Assembly: GCA_964003245.1 (NCBI GenBank)
Contig: CAXFIU010000036.1
Coordinates: forward strand, 1 to 14,269
Direction: 5' to 3'
From: MGIIb-O2 sp964003245
GTDB taxonomy: Archaea > Thermoplasmatota > Poseidoniia > Poseidoniales > Thalassarchaeaceae
Length of the DNA: 14,269 nt
This document shows, in pieces, positions 7,017-13,061 of the stretch. The notes below the pieces were generated by a model, which searched no databases, had not been told where the DNA came from, and saw only the letters and a list, made by a program, of their open reading frames with translations. Each line of letters starts with the position of its first letter. Positions within the stretch are counted from its first letter, which is position 1. Made by a program: the position numbers and the translations under genes.

Positions 7017-8052
7017 GGTCTTCATGCCCTCCGCCCGTGAATGAGTTTTCATCTTCCGAGTTGAAGATATTTACAAGTTCAATTGACATAAAATGCTCAA
7101 TAATTGGCCATATTGGAGCCAATCTTTCCATTTCTGACATCATTAGGTCCATTACAGGATTTTCCATAATTTCTTCATCCGAGGAATCTTCATCAATAGT
7201 TGGAATATCTCTTGGCAGTTCTCTCAAAGATTGTATTAGTTGTTCAACTCCTTGAAAAATTTCTTCATCAATTTCTATCATCTCTGATATCAATGAAAAT
7301 GAGTCTTCAAGTCCCTCTGCTAGAACAATTGGATTCAATGGACTTCGTTCTGAAATTTTTGTATCCATGGGGGAAAAAACTACTCCTCCCAAGTCCGTAT
7401 CTAACCATTCTCCTGATTGTTTTTCTTTTTTCAAAAGTCTTTGTTGAATATTTCCTCCAAATGGCCCTAATATGAATGAACCTTCTTGTGAGTTGAAATT
7501 AAGGAAATCAGGAATTTCTCTAACTGCTCCTGTAATTAGAACTCTATCAAATTCTTTCCCAGAATCTTCATAGTAATCAAAATCGGTTACTGAAAGAACA
7601 CGAATAATACCTTTCGAATCATAGTTTTCTAAGACTCTTCTTGTATGCTCAAGAACCTCATTATGTGGCTCTATTAAAGTAATAATTCCTTCTTCGCCCA
7701 GAAGATTGTCTAAAATCGCCGTTAGGTATCCACCTTTTGATCCAATCAATAGAACTTTTTGTCCCTTTTTTATTTCTAAATGATGTAATAAAATTACTAA
7801 CATATGTGGTGCAGAAATATTTTTTCTAATTCCCTTACTTGTTTTCATGAATTCAGCAGGGTTATCTAAAAAGAATTGTTCACATTCTGTTTTTAGAAAA
7901 TGTTGAATATTGACCTTTTTTAGGGCATATTTAAGTTCTTTATCTATTGGAAAACCATTTTTTTCCAGTCGAATAATTAGTTCATCAATATCCTTCAAAC
8001 AAGCACTCTCTAACAGATGCTTTGACCGCCAATGATTTGAATGCGACGCCAC
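7006..8052 (-). CDS. Protein-L-isoaspartate O-methyltransferase-like protein with C-terminal extension
   Basis: The family uses S-adenosylmethionine to methylate L-isoaspartyl residues in damaged proteins. Seen: an N-terminal helix DIDELIIRLEKNGF (21-34), the family signature ISAPHM (79-84), the Rossmann region VLLIGSKGGYLTAIL (100-114) followed by IEP, VLITGAVREIPDFL (171-184) and a C-terminal LGPFGGNIQQRLLKK (195-209). Two oddities: motif I normally begins with Asp/Glu and reads ExGxGSG, while here it is L-I-G-S-K-G-G; and about 115 residues after 233, acidic and Met/Ile-rich, have no counterpart in typical PIMT of about 210 residues. The start is uncertain: the frame is open into the tRNA gene on the other strand, so I choose GTG 8052, which lies before the first family helix; TTG 7998 is an alternative. 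It leads a two-gene unit with the HEAT protein. Confidence 0.72.
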   Translation of the reverse strand: MASHSNHWRSKHLLESACLKDIDELIIRLEKNGFPIDKELKYALKKVNIQHFLKTECEQFFLDNPAEFMKTSKGIRKNISAPHMLVILLHHLEIKKGQKVLLIGSKGGYLTAILDNLLGEEGIITLIEPHNEVLEHTRRVLENYDSKGIIRVLSVTDFDYYEDSGKEFDRVLITGAVREIPDFLNFNSQEGSFILGPFGGNIQQRLLKKEKQSGEWLDTDLGGVVFSPMDTKISERSPLNPIVLAEGLEDSFSLISEMIEIDEEIFQGVEQLIQSLRELPRDIPTIDEDSSDEEIMENPVMDLMMSEMERLAPIWPIIEHFMSIELVNIFNSEDENSFTGGGHEDLVP

Positions 8053-8066
8053 CCGACTCTCATTTG

Positions 8067-8142
8067 GGGCCCGTGGTCTAGGGGTTATGACGTTGCTCTT
8101 ACAAAGCGAAGATCGCAGGTTCAATTCCTGCCGGGCCCACCA
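8067..8142 (+). tRNA. tRNA-Val (anticodon UAC), CCA encoded
   Basis: Full cloverleaf: acceptor GGGCCCG (8067-8073) with CGGGCCC (8132-8138), D arm GTC/GAC, anticodon stem TTGCT/AGCGA around loop CTTACAA with anticodon TAC (8100-8102), T arm GCAGG/CCTGC with loop TTCAATT, discriminator A8139, then CCA at 8140-8142. Anticodon UAC reads GUA/GUG valine codons. No intron. The 5' end is 14 bp from the likely start of the divergent methyltransferase, so its promoter must lie inside that gene's 5' coding region. pncC follows on the same strand. Confidence 0.96.
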
Positions 8143-8145
8143 CTA

Positions 8146-8160
8146 TAATCTTCAAGATTA
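8146..8160. repeat. 15-bp palindrome after tRNA-Val
   Basis: TAATCTT and AAGATTA are perfect inverted arms around one C, 4 nt after the tRNA CCA and 39 nt before the pncC start. It shares the TTCAA core with the palindrome at 829-841. It may be an operator for pncC, or in RNA a 5-bp stem with a 5-nt loop acting in tRNA 3' processing or termination. No T-run follows it. Confidence 0.35.
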
Positions 8161-8199
8161 AGTGTAAACAGTCAAGAAGGATTACCACTAGGGGTACAT

Positions 8200-8877
8200 G
8201 TGGTAGAAGAGACCGCGGGACTAGCATCTCGGATGACTAGACGCCTTAGGAAGAAGGGTTGGACTGTATCTACAGCAGAATCCTGTACTGGTGGCTTACT
8301 TGCTTCATTAATCACCGATATTTCTGGCGCTACTCAGTGGTTTAATCAAGGATGGGTAGTTTATTCTAATGAAGCAAAGATGAGAGAGTTAGGGGTGCAA
8401 AAATCTGCATTTGATGAAGGCGAGGCAGGAGCGGTATCTCATGAAGTAGCGGTTCAAATGGCTAAAGGTGCTAGATATCAATCAGGATCTGATGTAGCTA
8501 TTGCAATTACTGGAATCGCAGGCCCCGGAGGATCTACTTCAGAAAAGGAAGTTGGTAGAGTGCATGTTGCTGTCATTGCTCAAGACTATTTTCTTGTACG
8601 AAGAATGGATTTTGGTGAAAACGATAGGTTGGACAATAAACGTTCGTTTGCAGTCTTTGCTCTTAGACTGGCTCTAGAAACATTAGATAGATTAGAAGAG
8701 CAAGCGAATATTTCCGAAAATATTGGTGAAATAGATGAATCCGAATCAGATATATCTCGGCTAGATCCTTCTTCCGAACAGTGGGAGGGTAGTATGACTT
8801 GGGAAGCTGAAGATACTACAGTGGCAGAAGAAATACAAAAGGTAGATTTAGCATCTCTGACAGATTGGGATGAATGA
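8200..8877 (+). CDS. pncC: Nicotinamide-nucleotide amidase (CinA C-terminal domain)
   Basis: Converts NMN to nicotinic acid mononucleotide and ammonia, returning NMN to NAD synthesis. The 225-residue protein is the stand-alone CinA C-terminal domain: WTVSTAESCTGG (21-32) with the conserved active-site Ser28, GWVVYSNEAKMRELGV (51-66), AVSHEVAVQMAKGAR (78-92) and VAIAITGIAGPGGS (99-112) with the family's TGIAGP. The N-terminal MoCF-like domain of full CinA is absent. After about residue 168 there is a roughly 57-residue acidic, probably disordered tail unusual for the family. The start is GTG at 8200; an ATG two bases earlier is out of frame and stops after two codons. The gene follows tRNA-Val and precedes the polymerase D small subunit by about 49 bp, possibly as one transcript. 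Confidence 0.9.
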   Translation: MVEETAGLASRMTRRLRKKGWTVSTAESCTGGLLASLITDISGATQWFNQGWVVYSNEAKMRELGVQKSAFDEGEAGAVSHEVAVQMAKGARYQSGSDVAIAITGIAGPGGSTSEKEVGRVHVAVIAQDYFLVRRMDFGENDRLDNKRSFAVFALRLALETLDRLEEQANISENIGEIDESESDISRLDPSSEQWEGSMTWEAEDTTVAEEIQKVDLASLTDWDE

Positions 8878-8926
8878 CTCTCTTGCAGCGATATTATCAT
8901 GAGCGTACGTACCTGACGTGAGTTGT

Positions 8927-10549
8927 ATGGCATCCGACGATTGGGCGCAACAGCAGAAAATGTTGACTGCTGCTGGACTTCTTGTCATGGGGCTAGATGC
9001 CAAGAATAAAATTGAGCAATTAGTAGACATTAATCCCTTGATTGAAGCAGCAAACTCTTCAAATGTAAAGTTCCTTACAACTCAATCAATAGATCAATTA
9101 TTGTCTTTAGTTTCAATCGATGAAGTGATTTCTGAAGAATCAGCAAACTCGACAAAGAAGTCACAGGCTACCCTTCCTGCTCCTGATAATCCCTCACCAA
9201 TTGGCAGAGTCATTGCCCCCATTTCTAGCAATGAAATATCACCTGCTCCTAGGCCTCATGGGCTAGCTCAATACAGTCTTGAAGATTTTCCAATGTTAGC
9301 CAAAGATATAGATTCGGAAATTGAGGTGCATTTTGATATCACTGGAAATTCAGTTACTGAAGGGAAATTATCTGATATTAAGTCATTTTTCAATAGTAGA
9401 CTAAGTCAAATCCGGAATTTAATGATTGAGGGGCGTTCATTACCAAGAAGGCCTATTTCCAATGCTGAGGCTTATAGAAATCGTCAACGTTATTCCTCTA
9501 ATGAATATGAAATTACAATAGTCGGCCTAGTTAGTGAGCCTCGTTGGGCAAAATCAGGCAATCTGATGTTTCTATTAGAAGATGAAACAACTCAGATTCA
9601 ATGTCTACTGAAACCTCCTTCAGGGGCTAATCCATTACACGCTGCTCTTGATGGATTGATGAATGATGATGTAGTCGGTGTGAGTGGATTCTTTATTGGT
9701 GACAGAACAGACTTATTCATCATTTCAAATATTCACTTGCCACCTTTGCCTCGTAGAGCAAAGAATGCTGCCAGTGTCGATGAATCTGTATCTGCGGCCT
9801 TCCTCTCCGATGTTCATGTAGGTAGTAAAACATTTCTTGAGCCTCAATGGGAGAAAATGATTAATTGGTTCAAAAATGACCCTTTAGCTAAGAATATCAA
9901 ATATTTCGTATTAAGCGGAGACGGTGTTGATGGTGTAGGGATTTATCCTGGTCAGGACAGGCACTTGGCAATAACTGATTTATTCAAGCAATATGGAGCA
10001 CTTGCTATGCTTCTAAGTGATCTGCCTGATTGGGTAGATGTCATAATTCTTCCAGGAAATCACGATGCAGTTCGTCCTGCAGAACCTCAACCTGCACTTG
10101 ACCCCGAGGTTCAACAAGACTACTCCGATACGGTTTTTGTGGGCAATCCTTGTGATTTTAGCCTCCATGGAGTAAGAATTCTTTCATACCATGGGAAAAG
10201 TATAGACGACTTTGTTGCAGGTCTCAGGTCTGTAACTTATGCGAAACCTGAAATGGCCATGCGTTCAATGCTTGAAAGAAGGCACTTGGCTCCTTCGTGG
10301 GGAGGGAAAACTCCGCTATCTCCTGAGCCTGAAGATAGTATGGTAATTGGAACTATACCTGATATTTTTGTTACTGGTCATGTACATGGGCAATTCGTTG
10401 GAGATCATAAAGGTACAACAATTGTTCACAGTTCTACATGGCAAGACCAGACTGATTATCAGAGAATGCTAGGTTTCCAGCCTAAACCCTGTATTTTGAC
10501 TGTGATTAACTTGCATACCCATGCCTCCGCATCAATACCATTTGCTTAA
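8927..10549 (+). CDS. polB: DNA polymerase D small subunit DP1 (3'-5' exonuclease)
   Basis: Proofreading and scaffold subunit of the archaeal replicative polymerase PolD; partner of DP2, which is not in this window. 540 residues from ATG 8927, preceded by GTGA 5 nt upstream; that GTG (8918) is an alternative start. The N-terminal ~110 residues form a small helical region (LTAAGLLVMGLDAKNK...) and a Ser/Pro-rich linker. An OB-fold follows, including YEITIVGLVSEPRWAKSG (194-211). The calcineurin-like phosphoesterase domain has all metal motifs: LSDVHVGS (293-300), SGDGVDGVG (330-338), LPGNHDA (375-381), SYHGKSIDD (420-428) and VTGHVHG (482-488). These intact residues predict active Mre11-like exonuclease, unlike the inactive eukaryotic B-subunits. 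Its last 4 bases overlap the stop of the convergent SerB-like gene. This is one of the strongest archaeal markers here. Confidence 0.95.
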   Translation: MASDDWAQQQKMLTAAGLLVMGLDAKNKIEQLVDINPLIEAANSSNVKFLTTQSIDQLLSLVSIDEVISEESANSTKKSQATLPAPDNPSPIGRVIAPISSNEISPAPRPHGLAQYSLEDFPMLAKDIDSEIEVHFDITGNSVTEGKLSDIKSFFNSRLSQIRNLMIEGRSLPRRPISNAEAYRNRQRYSSNEYEITIVGLVSEPRWAKSGNLMFLLEDETTQIQCLLKPPSGANPLHAALDGLMNDDVVGVSGFFIGDRTDLFIISNIHLPPLPRRAKNAASVDESVSAAFLSDVHVGSKTFLEPQWEKMINWFKNDPLAKNIKYFVLSGDGVDGVGIYPGQDRHLAITDLFKQYGALAMLLSDLPDWVDVIILPGNHDAVRPAEPQPALDPEVQQDYSDTVFVGNPCDFSLHGVRILSYHGKSIDDFVAGLRSVTYAKPEMAMRSMLERRHLAPSWGGKTPLSPEPEDSMVIGTIPDIFVTGHVHGQFVGDHKGTTIVHSSTWQDQTDYQRMLGFQPKPCILTVINLHTHASASIPFA

Positions 10550-11226
10550 ACATCATTTGGGAAGTCTTCCGAGAAAATAATATTCCAGATTTTTGTTAGA
10601 TCCTTTTCAATAATTACTGGTACATTTGCTTTAGTAAATTCATTCATTGACCTTTCTCTTGCCGGATTAAATCCTATGAAATTAGAACCAGGTATTTGCA
10701 TTGATAAGTCAGTACCTGAATCGCCAACTGTCCATATCTTACTTGCCTGAAAATCATTTATTCTTGCTAATTTATCTACCATTTCTCCCTTGTCATGAGA
10801 ATCAACCATTGCAGGAGCAGGTCCAGAGAGATAGCCTTCTTCATTCCATGAAAAGTCATTCGCAGCCCAATCATCAACTTTCAGTATATGTGCTATTGAA
10901 CCTATGAATCTTGCCACACCTGAGGAAACTATTGCTACATAAATTCCTCTTTTTTTGAGTTCATTAATCACATCTCTTGCTCCTTTCATCAGTTTAACGC
11001 CAGAAAAACATCTCATTATTTCGTCCATATGGATTTTTTCTTGAATATCTAGCCATAATCTGACGTCCAATTCCATAAATTCATCATCTGTAATTTCTTT
11101 ATCAAGAAATTTAGCTAGATTTTCTTTATTGTTTGTTCCAAAATAGTTGTGTATTTGCTGCCAAGATGAAGTAATATCTACCAATACTCCATCGCAATCG
11201 AAGACGACAGCTTCCACTTCATTCAT
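10546..11226 (-). CDS. HAD-family phosphatase, SerB-like (phosphoserine phosphatase candidate)
   Basis: 226 residues from ATG 11226. HAD motifs are complete and in order: VVFDCDGVLVD (7-17; nucleophile Asp10, acid/base Asp12), VSSG (100-103), the motif III lysine in SHDKGEMV (Lys146), and TVGDSGTDLSM (166-176; metal-binding Asp169 and Asp173). The helical cap between about 18 and 78, the SGVKLMKGA stretch and the VGDS.TD ending fit the phosphoserine-phosphatase (HAD-IB) subfamily, which makes serine from O-phosphoserine. Other small phosphate esters cannot be excluded: the cap lacks features I can tie firmly to phosphoserine. It has no close partner gene, is convergent with DP1 by a 4-nt overlap and divergent from the moaD-like gene. 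A nested inverted repeat (11221-11256) covers its start codon. Confidence 0.75.
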   Translation of the reverse strand: MNEVEAVVFDCDGVLVDITSSWQQIHNYFGTNNKENLAKFLDKEITDDEFMELDVRLWLDIQEKIHMDEIMRCFSGVKLMKGARDVINELKKRGIYVAIVSSGVARFIGSIAHILKVDDWAANDFSWNEEGYLSGPAPAMVDSHDKGEMVDKLARINDFQASKIWTVGDSGTDLSMQIPGSNFIGFNPARERSMNEFTKANVPVIIEKDLTKIWNIIFSEDFPNDV

Positions 11227-11256
11227 ACCATTACGAGTAATGACATACCTATGAAT
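11221..11256. promoter_or_regulatory. Nested inverted and direct repeats over the SerB-like start
   Basis: Outer arms ATTCATA (11221-11227) and TATGAAT (11250-11256) enclose inner arms CATTAC (11229-11234) and GTAATG (11237-11242). CATACC is also repeated directly at 11224-11229 and 11244-11249, 20 bp apart (about two helical turns). The outer left arm includes the start codon of the minus-strand phosphatase. It could be a dimeric operator or a 5' leader hairpin. Confidence 0.35.
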
Positions 11257-11269
11257 TGTTGTTAGTTAG

Positions 11270-11305
11270 AAATAAATTATTTTTTATTTTTAGAATAAAT
11301 AATAG
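11270..11305. promoter_or_regulatory. AT-rich divergent promoter region
   Basis: The gap between the SerB-like gene and the moaD-like gene has TATA-like stretches facing both ways: AGAATAAATAAT at 11292-11303, about 37 nt before the moaD-like GTG, and TAATTTATTT on the minus strand (11279-11270), about 45 nt before the phosphatase ATG. Spacing suits archaeal TATA boxes with short leaders, but the whole gap is AT-rich, so this is tentative. Confidence 0.3.
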
Positions 11306-11339
11306 ATGGTTTGATTGCTAAGATACTTCTCCGAGTATT

Positions 11340-11606
11340 GTGACTAAGCCAGAATCTATTGATGGAGCAGTTAAAGTAAAGCTACTATTTTTTGGTCCAT
11401 TGGCTGAGAAACTAAATCAGAGAACAATCGAATTATCTTTACTCCATGGAACTACTATTAATCAGATAATTGATCGTTTTGAACTGAAATCTATGATTTC
11501 TGGTGGGTTAGTAGTGGCATTGGATGGAGAAATTGGCGTAGATTTTGATACCGAAGTAAAAGATTCGTCCGAAATTGCCTTTTTACCACCAGTTTCTGGA
11601 GGTTAA
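11340..11606 (+). CDS. MoaD/ThiS-family ubiquitin-like sulfur carrier
   Basis: 88-residue beta-grasp protein starting at GTG 11340 (no in-frame ATG precedes the domain). VKVKLLFFGPLAEKLNQRTIEL (11-32) is the first beta-hairpin with the FG.LAE pattern of MoaD; VVALDGE is the central strand; the chain ends FLPPVSGG with the exposed C-terminal Gly87-Gly88 that is adenylated and thiocarboxylated by an E1-like enzyme. PPVSGG is the classical MoaD ending, so molybdopterin synthase small subunit is favoured. In archaea such proteins also act as SAMPs, conjugated to lysines or used for tRNA thiolation, so the role is not fixed. It precedes tatA by 50 bp and is probably in the same transcript; Tat exports many molybdoenzymes, a suggestive but unproven link. 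Confidence 0.85.
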   Translation: MTKPESIDGAVKVKLLFFGPLAEKLNQRTIELSLLHGTTINQIIDRFELKSMISGGLVVALDGEIGVDFDTEVKDSSEIAFLPPVSGG

Positions 11607-11656
11607 GGGCATTTTTCGCCGAAGACTTTGAAGGTTGCTACCTCTTCAGGTTTGAT

Positions 11657-11863
11657 ATGGGAATCTTAGGTACTCAAGAAATCGTAATTCTTGTAATAAT
11701 GCTTGCAATCATTTTTGGAGCGAAAAAGATACCCGAATTAGCTAGAAATGCAGGCCGTGCGAAGGGTGAATTTCAGAGAGGTCTACAAGAGGGTATGTCA
11801 ATTGCTGGAGAAGATATGGATCGTGGTGGAATGACTAAAGAGCATCTTGACGAATCAGAGTAA
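11657..11863 (+). CDS. tatA: Sec-independent translocase subunit TatA
   Basis: Pore-forming component of the twin-arginine pathway, which exports folded and often cofactor-bearing proteins. The 68-residue protein has the standard design: a short N-terminal membrane helix MGILGTQEIVILVIMLAIIF (1-20), the hinge FGAKKIPELARNAG (20-33), an amphipathic helix with RAKGEFQRG, and a short acidic tail ending at 68. The polar Glu8 in the membrane segment and the FG..K.PELAR hinge separate TatA from other small membrane proteins. ATG 11657 has AGGT about 8 nt upstream. No tatC is nearby. Its TAA stop abuts the stop of nob1. Confidence 0.93.
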   Translation: MGILGTQEIVILVIMLAIIFGAKKIPELARNAGRAKGEFQRGLQEGMSIAGEDMDRGGMTKEHLDESE

Positions 11864-12358
11864 TTATCTTATTTTTTTCAATTTAAGTTTAGAACCGCAG
11901 TCTTCACATTCTCCCCAGTCTGATTTTTTCTGATTAGGTTTTTCCGGTTGAGGGTACATTTTTTTGCACGCTATACATCTCAATTCCCATTTCCAAATCT
12001 CCTTAATGCCCTTTGTAGATACAGTTTCCCATTCTATTCCTGCTTTTTCTGCGAGATTTTGCAATCTATAATCGTCCGTTACTAAAGCACTTTTCAGATT
12101 GATAGATAGAGCAAGAATTCCTAAATCAATTTCAGATAATCCTGCCATATCTCCTGTTTCAATGGCTAAATCTGTAGCAATTTTTAGACTTCTTTCATCA
12201 GGATTTATCCATATTAGTTTGGCAGACTCAATTTCAATCTCTTTTTCTGGATATATTTTACATAATTCCATTTTCTGAGAAGGAATTGCATAGCATCCAT
12301 TTAATCTAATAATTGGCCAAGAAATCAAGGCCCCAGTATCTAATACCTCCTTCGCCAC
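11864..12358 (-). CDS. nob1: Nob1-like PIN-domain rRNA endonuclease with zinc ribbon
   Basis: Cuts pre-16S rRNA at its 3' end (site D) during small-subunit maturation. 164 residues starting at GTG 12358. The PIN domain has VLDTGALI (5-12; Asp7), SEIDLGILALS (75-85; Glu76, Asp78) and VTDDYRLQNLA (93-103; Asp95/Asp96), the acidic cluster that binds the catalytic metals. A C-terminal rubredoxin-like zinc ribbon follows, with CIAC (128-131) and CEDC (151-154). PIN followed by zinc ribbon is the archaeal Nob1 layout and is not seen in VapC toxins, and no antitoxin gene is adjacent. An ATG overlapping this start by two bases is out of frame. It lies between tatA and the DedA gene and is transcribed away from the latter. 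Confidence 0.9.
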   Translation of the reverse strand: MAKEVLDTGALISWPIIRLNGCYAIPSQKMELCKIYPEKEIEIESAKLIWINPDERSLKIATDLAIETGDMAGLSEIDLGILALSINLKSALVTDDYRLQNLAEKAGIEWETVSTKGIKEIWKWELRCIACKKMYPQPEKPNQKKSDWGECEDCGSKLKLKKIR

Positions 12359-12408
12359 ATCTCTGCGAGTGGTTGCCTACATATCAGTAATAGGTGTGAT
12401 GTAATGAA

Positions 12409-12415
12409 TTATATT
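12409..12415 (+). promoter_or_regulatory. Possible TATA box for the DedA-family gene
   Basis: TTATATT in an otherwise GC-mixed leader, 46 nt before ATG 12462, preceded by the purine-rich GTAATGAA as a possible BRE. Tentative. Confidence 0.3.
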
Positions 12416-12430
12416 CGGAAAATGTTCATT

Positions 12431-12444
12431 CGCATAGTGATGCG
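12431..12444 (+). repeat. Small hairpin upstream of the DedA-family gene
   Basis: CGCAT (12431-12435) and ATGCG (12440-12444) pair around an AGTG tetraloop; GGGAG follows at once (12444-12448). The stem lies in the leader, just before the candidate TTG (12453) and ATG (12462) starts. Short enough to arise by chance. Confidence 0.25.
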
Positions 12445-12461
12445 GGAGACAATTGAGAGGG

Positions 12462-13061
12462 ATGAGTCCGAGCGATTATTTTCAACCATTTGTTGATTGG
12501 GCAGATGGTTTTGGATTAATGGGTTTAGCATTGGTTTCTGCCTCCGAAGCAGCTTTTCAACCGATACCTCCGGATGTTCTAGTTATTCCAATGGTTATAG
12601 AAGCAGATAGCATATTAGGAATTTCATTAATAGTTCTTGTTGCAACTCTAAGTAGTGTCTTAGGGGCATTTTTTGGTTATGGAATTGGATATTATGGAGG
12701 CATACCTCTTTTGGAGCGTTTTGTAAGTGATAGCAACGTTAACCGATTAAACTTCTTGATTGAAAAATACGGTTCGGCAGGTGTTTTCATTGCAGCAATA
12801 TCTCCAATTCCTTACAAGGCACTTGCCTGGATAGCAGGAGCGGGAAGAATGGATTTACGACTTTTTGCATTGGCGGGTATTTTTGGCAGAGGTATTAGAT
12901 TTGGTTCAGTAGGATTTCTATTAGGGGTTTATGGGGAATCTGTACAGAGTTCTTTAAACTGGTTTAATTTCACATTAATCTCTATATTTTGTATAATTTT
13001 CTTTATCCCATTAATGAGATGGTGGAATAGCATTGATACAGAGGGCAAACATGAAGCATAA
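12462..13061 (+). CDS. DedA/VTT-family membrane protein
   Basis: 199 residues with four or five hydrophobic segments, roughly at 15-45, 50-75, 100-125, 130-160 and 170-190. The signature pieces of the DedA (SNARE-associated/VTT) family are present: SEAAFQPIPPDVLVIP (28-43), the reentrant proline-rich loop with its acidic residue, GAFFGYGIGYYGG, then YGSAGVFIAAISPIPYKALAWIAG (105-128), the second reentrant segment, and GRGIRFG. Members are linked to lipid scrambling, undecaprenyl-phosphate or other polyprenyl-carrier flipping and membrane potential; the substrate here is unknown. The shorter YqaA-like branch is the closest match. The start is either ATG 12462 or an in-frame TTG at 12453 that has GGGAG upstream. 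It overlaps the following esterase gene by 11 nt, so the two are probably translated as a coupled pair. Confidence 0.85.
   Translation: MSPSDYFQPFVDWADGFGLMGLALVSASEAAFQPIPPDVLVIPMVIEADSILGISLIVLVATLSSVLGAFFGYGIGYYGGIPLLERFVSDSNVNRLNFLIEKYGSAGVFIAAISPIPYKALAWIAGAGRMDLRLFALAGIFGRGIRFGSVGFLLGVYGESVQSSLNWFNFTLISIFCIIFFIPLMRWWNSIDTEGKHEA

Noticed and set aside
8067..8160. Integration site of a mobile element at tRNA-Val
   Set aside because: No integrase, no second copy of the tRNA 3' end in the window, and ordinary housekeeping genes follow.
8198..8202. ATG overlapping the GTG start (also at 12358-12360) as a start or regulatory mini-ORF
   Set aside because: Both ATGs are out of frame and stop within a few codons; two cases can arise by chance, and GTG gives the right N-terminus.
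8586..9030. Minus-strand open frames across the pncC/DP1 junction
   Set aside because: Ser-rich shadow translation of conserved genes, no start signal and no domain.
12344..12351. Strong Shine-Dalgarno AAGGAGGT on the minus strand
   Set aside because: It lies inside nob1 codons 3-5 with no start codon at a suitable distance; it is explained by the Lys-Glu-Val codons.
11864..12358. VapC-type toxin
   Set aside because: The PIN domain is followed by a four-cysteine zinc ribbon and there is no antitoxin gene next to it; this fits Nob1.
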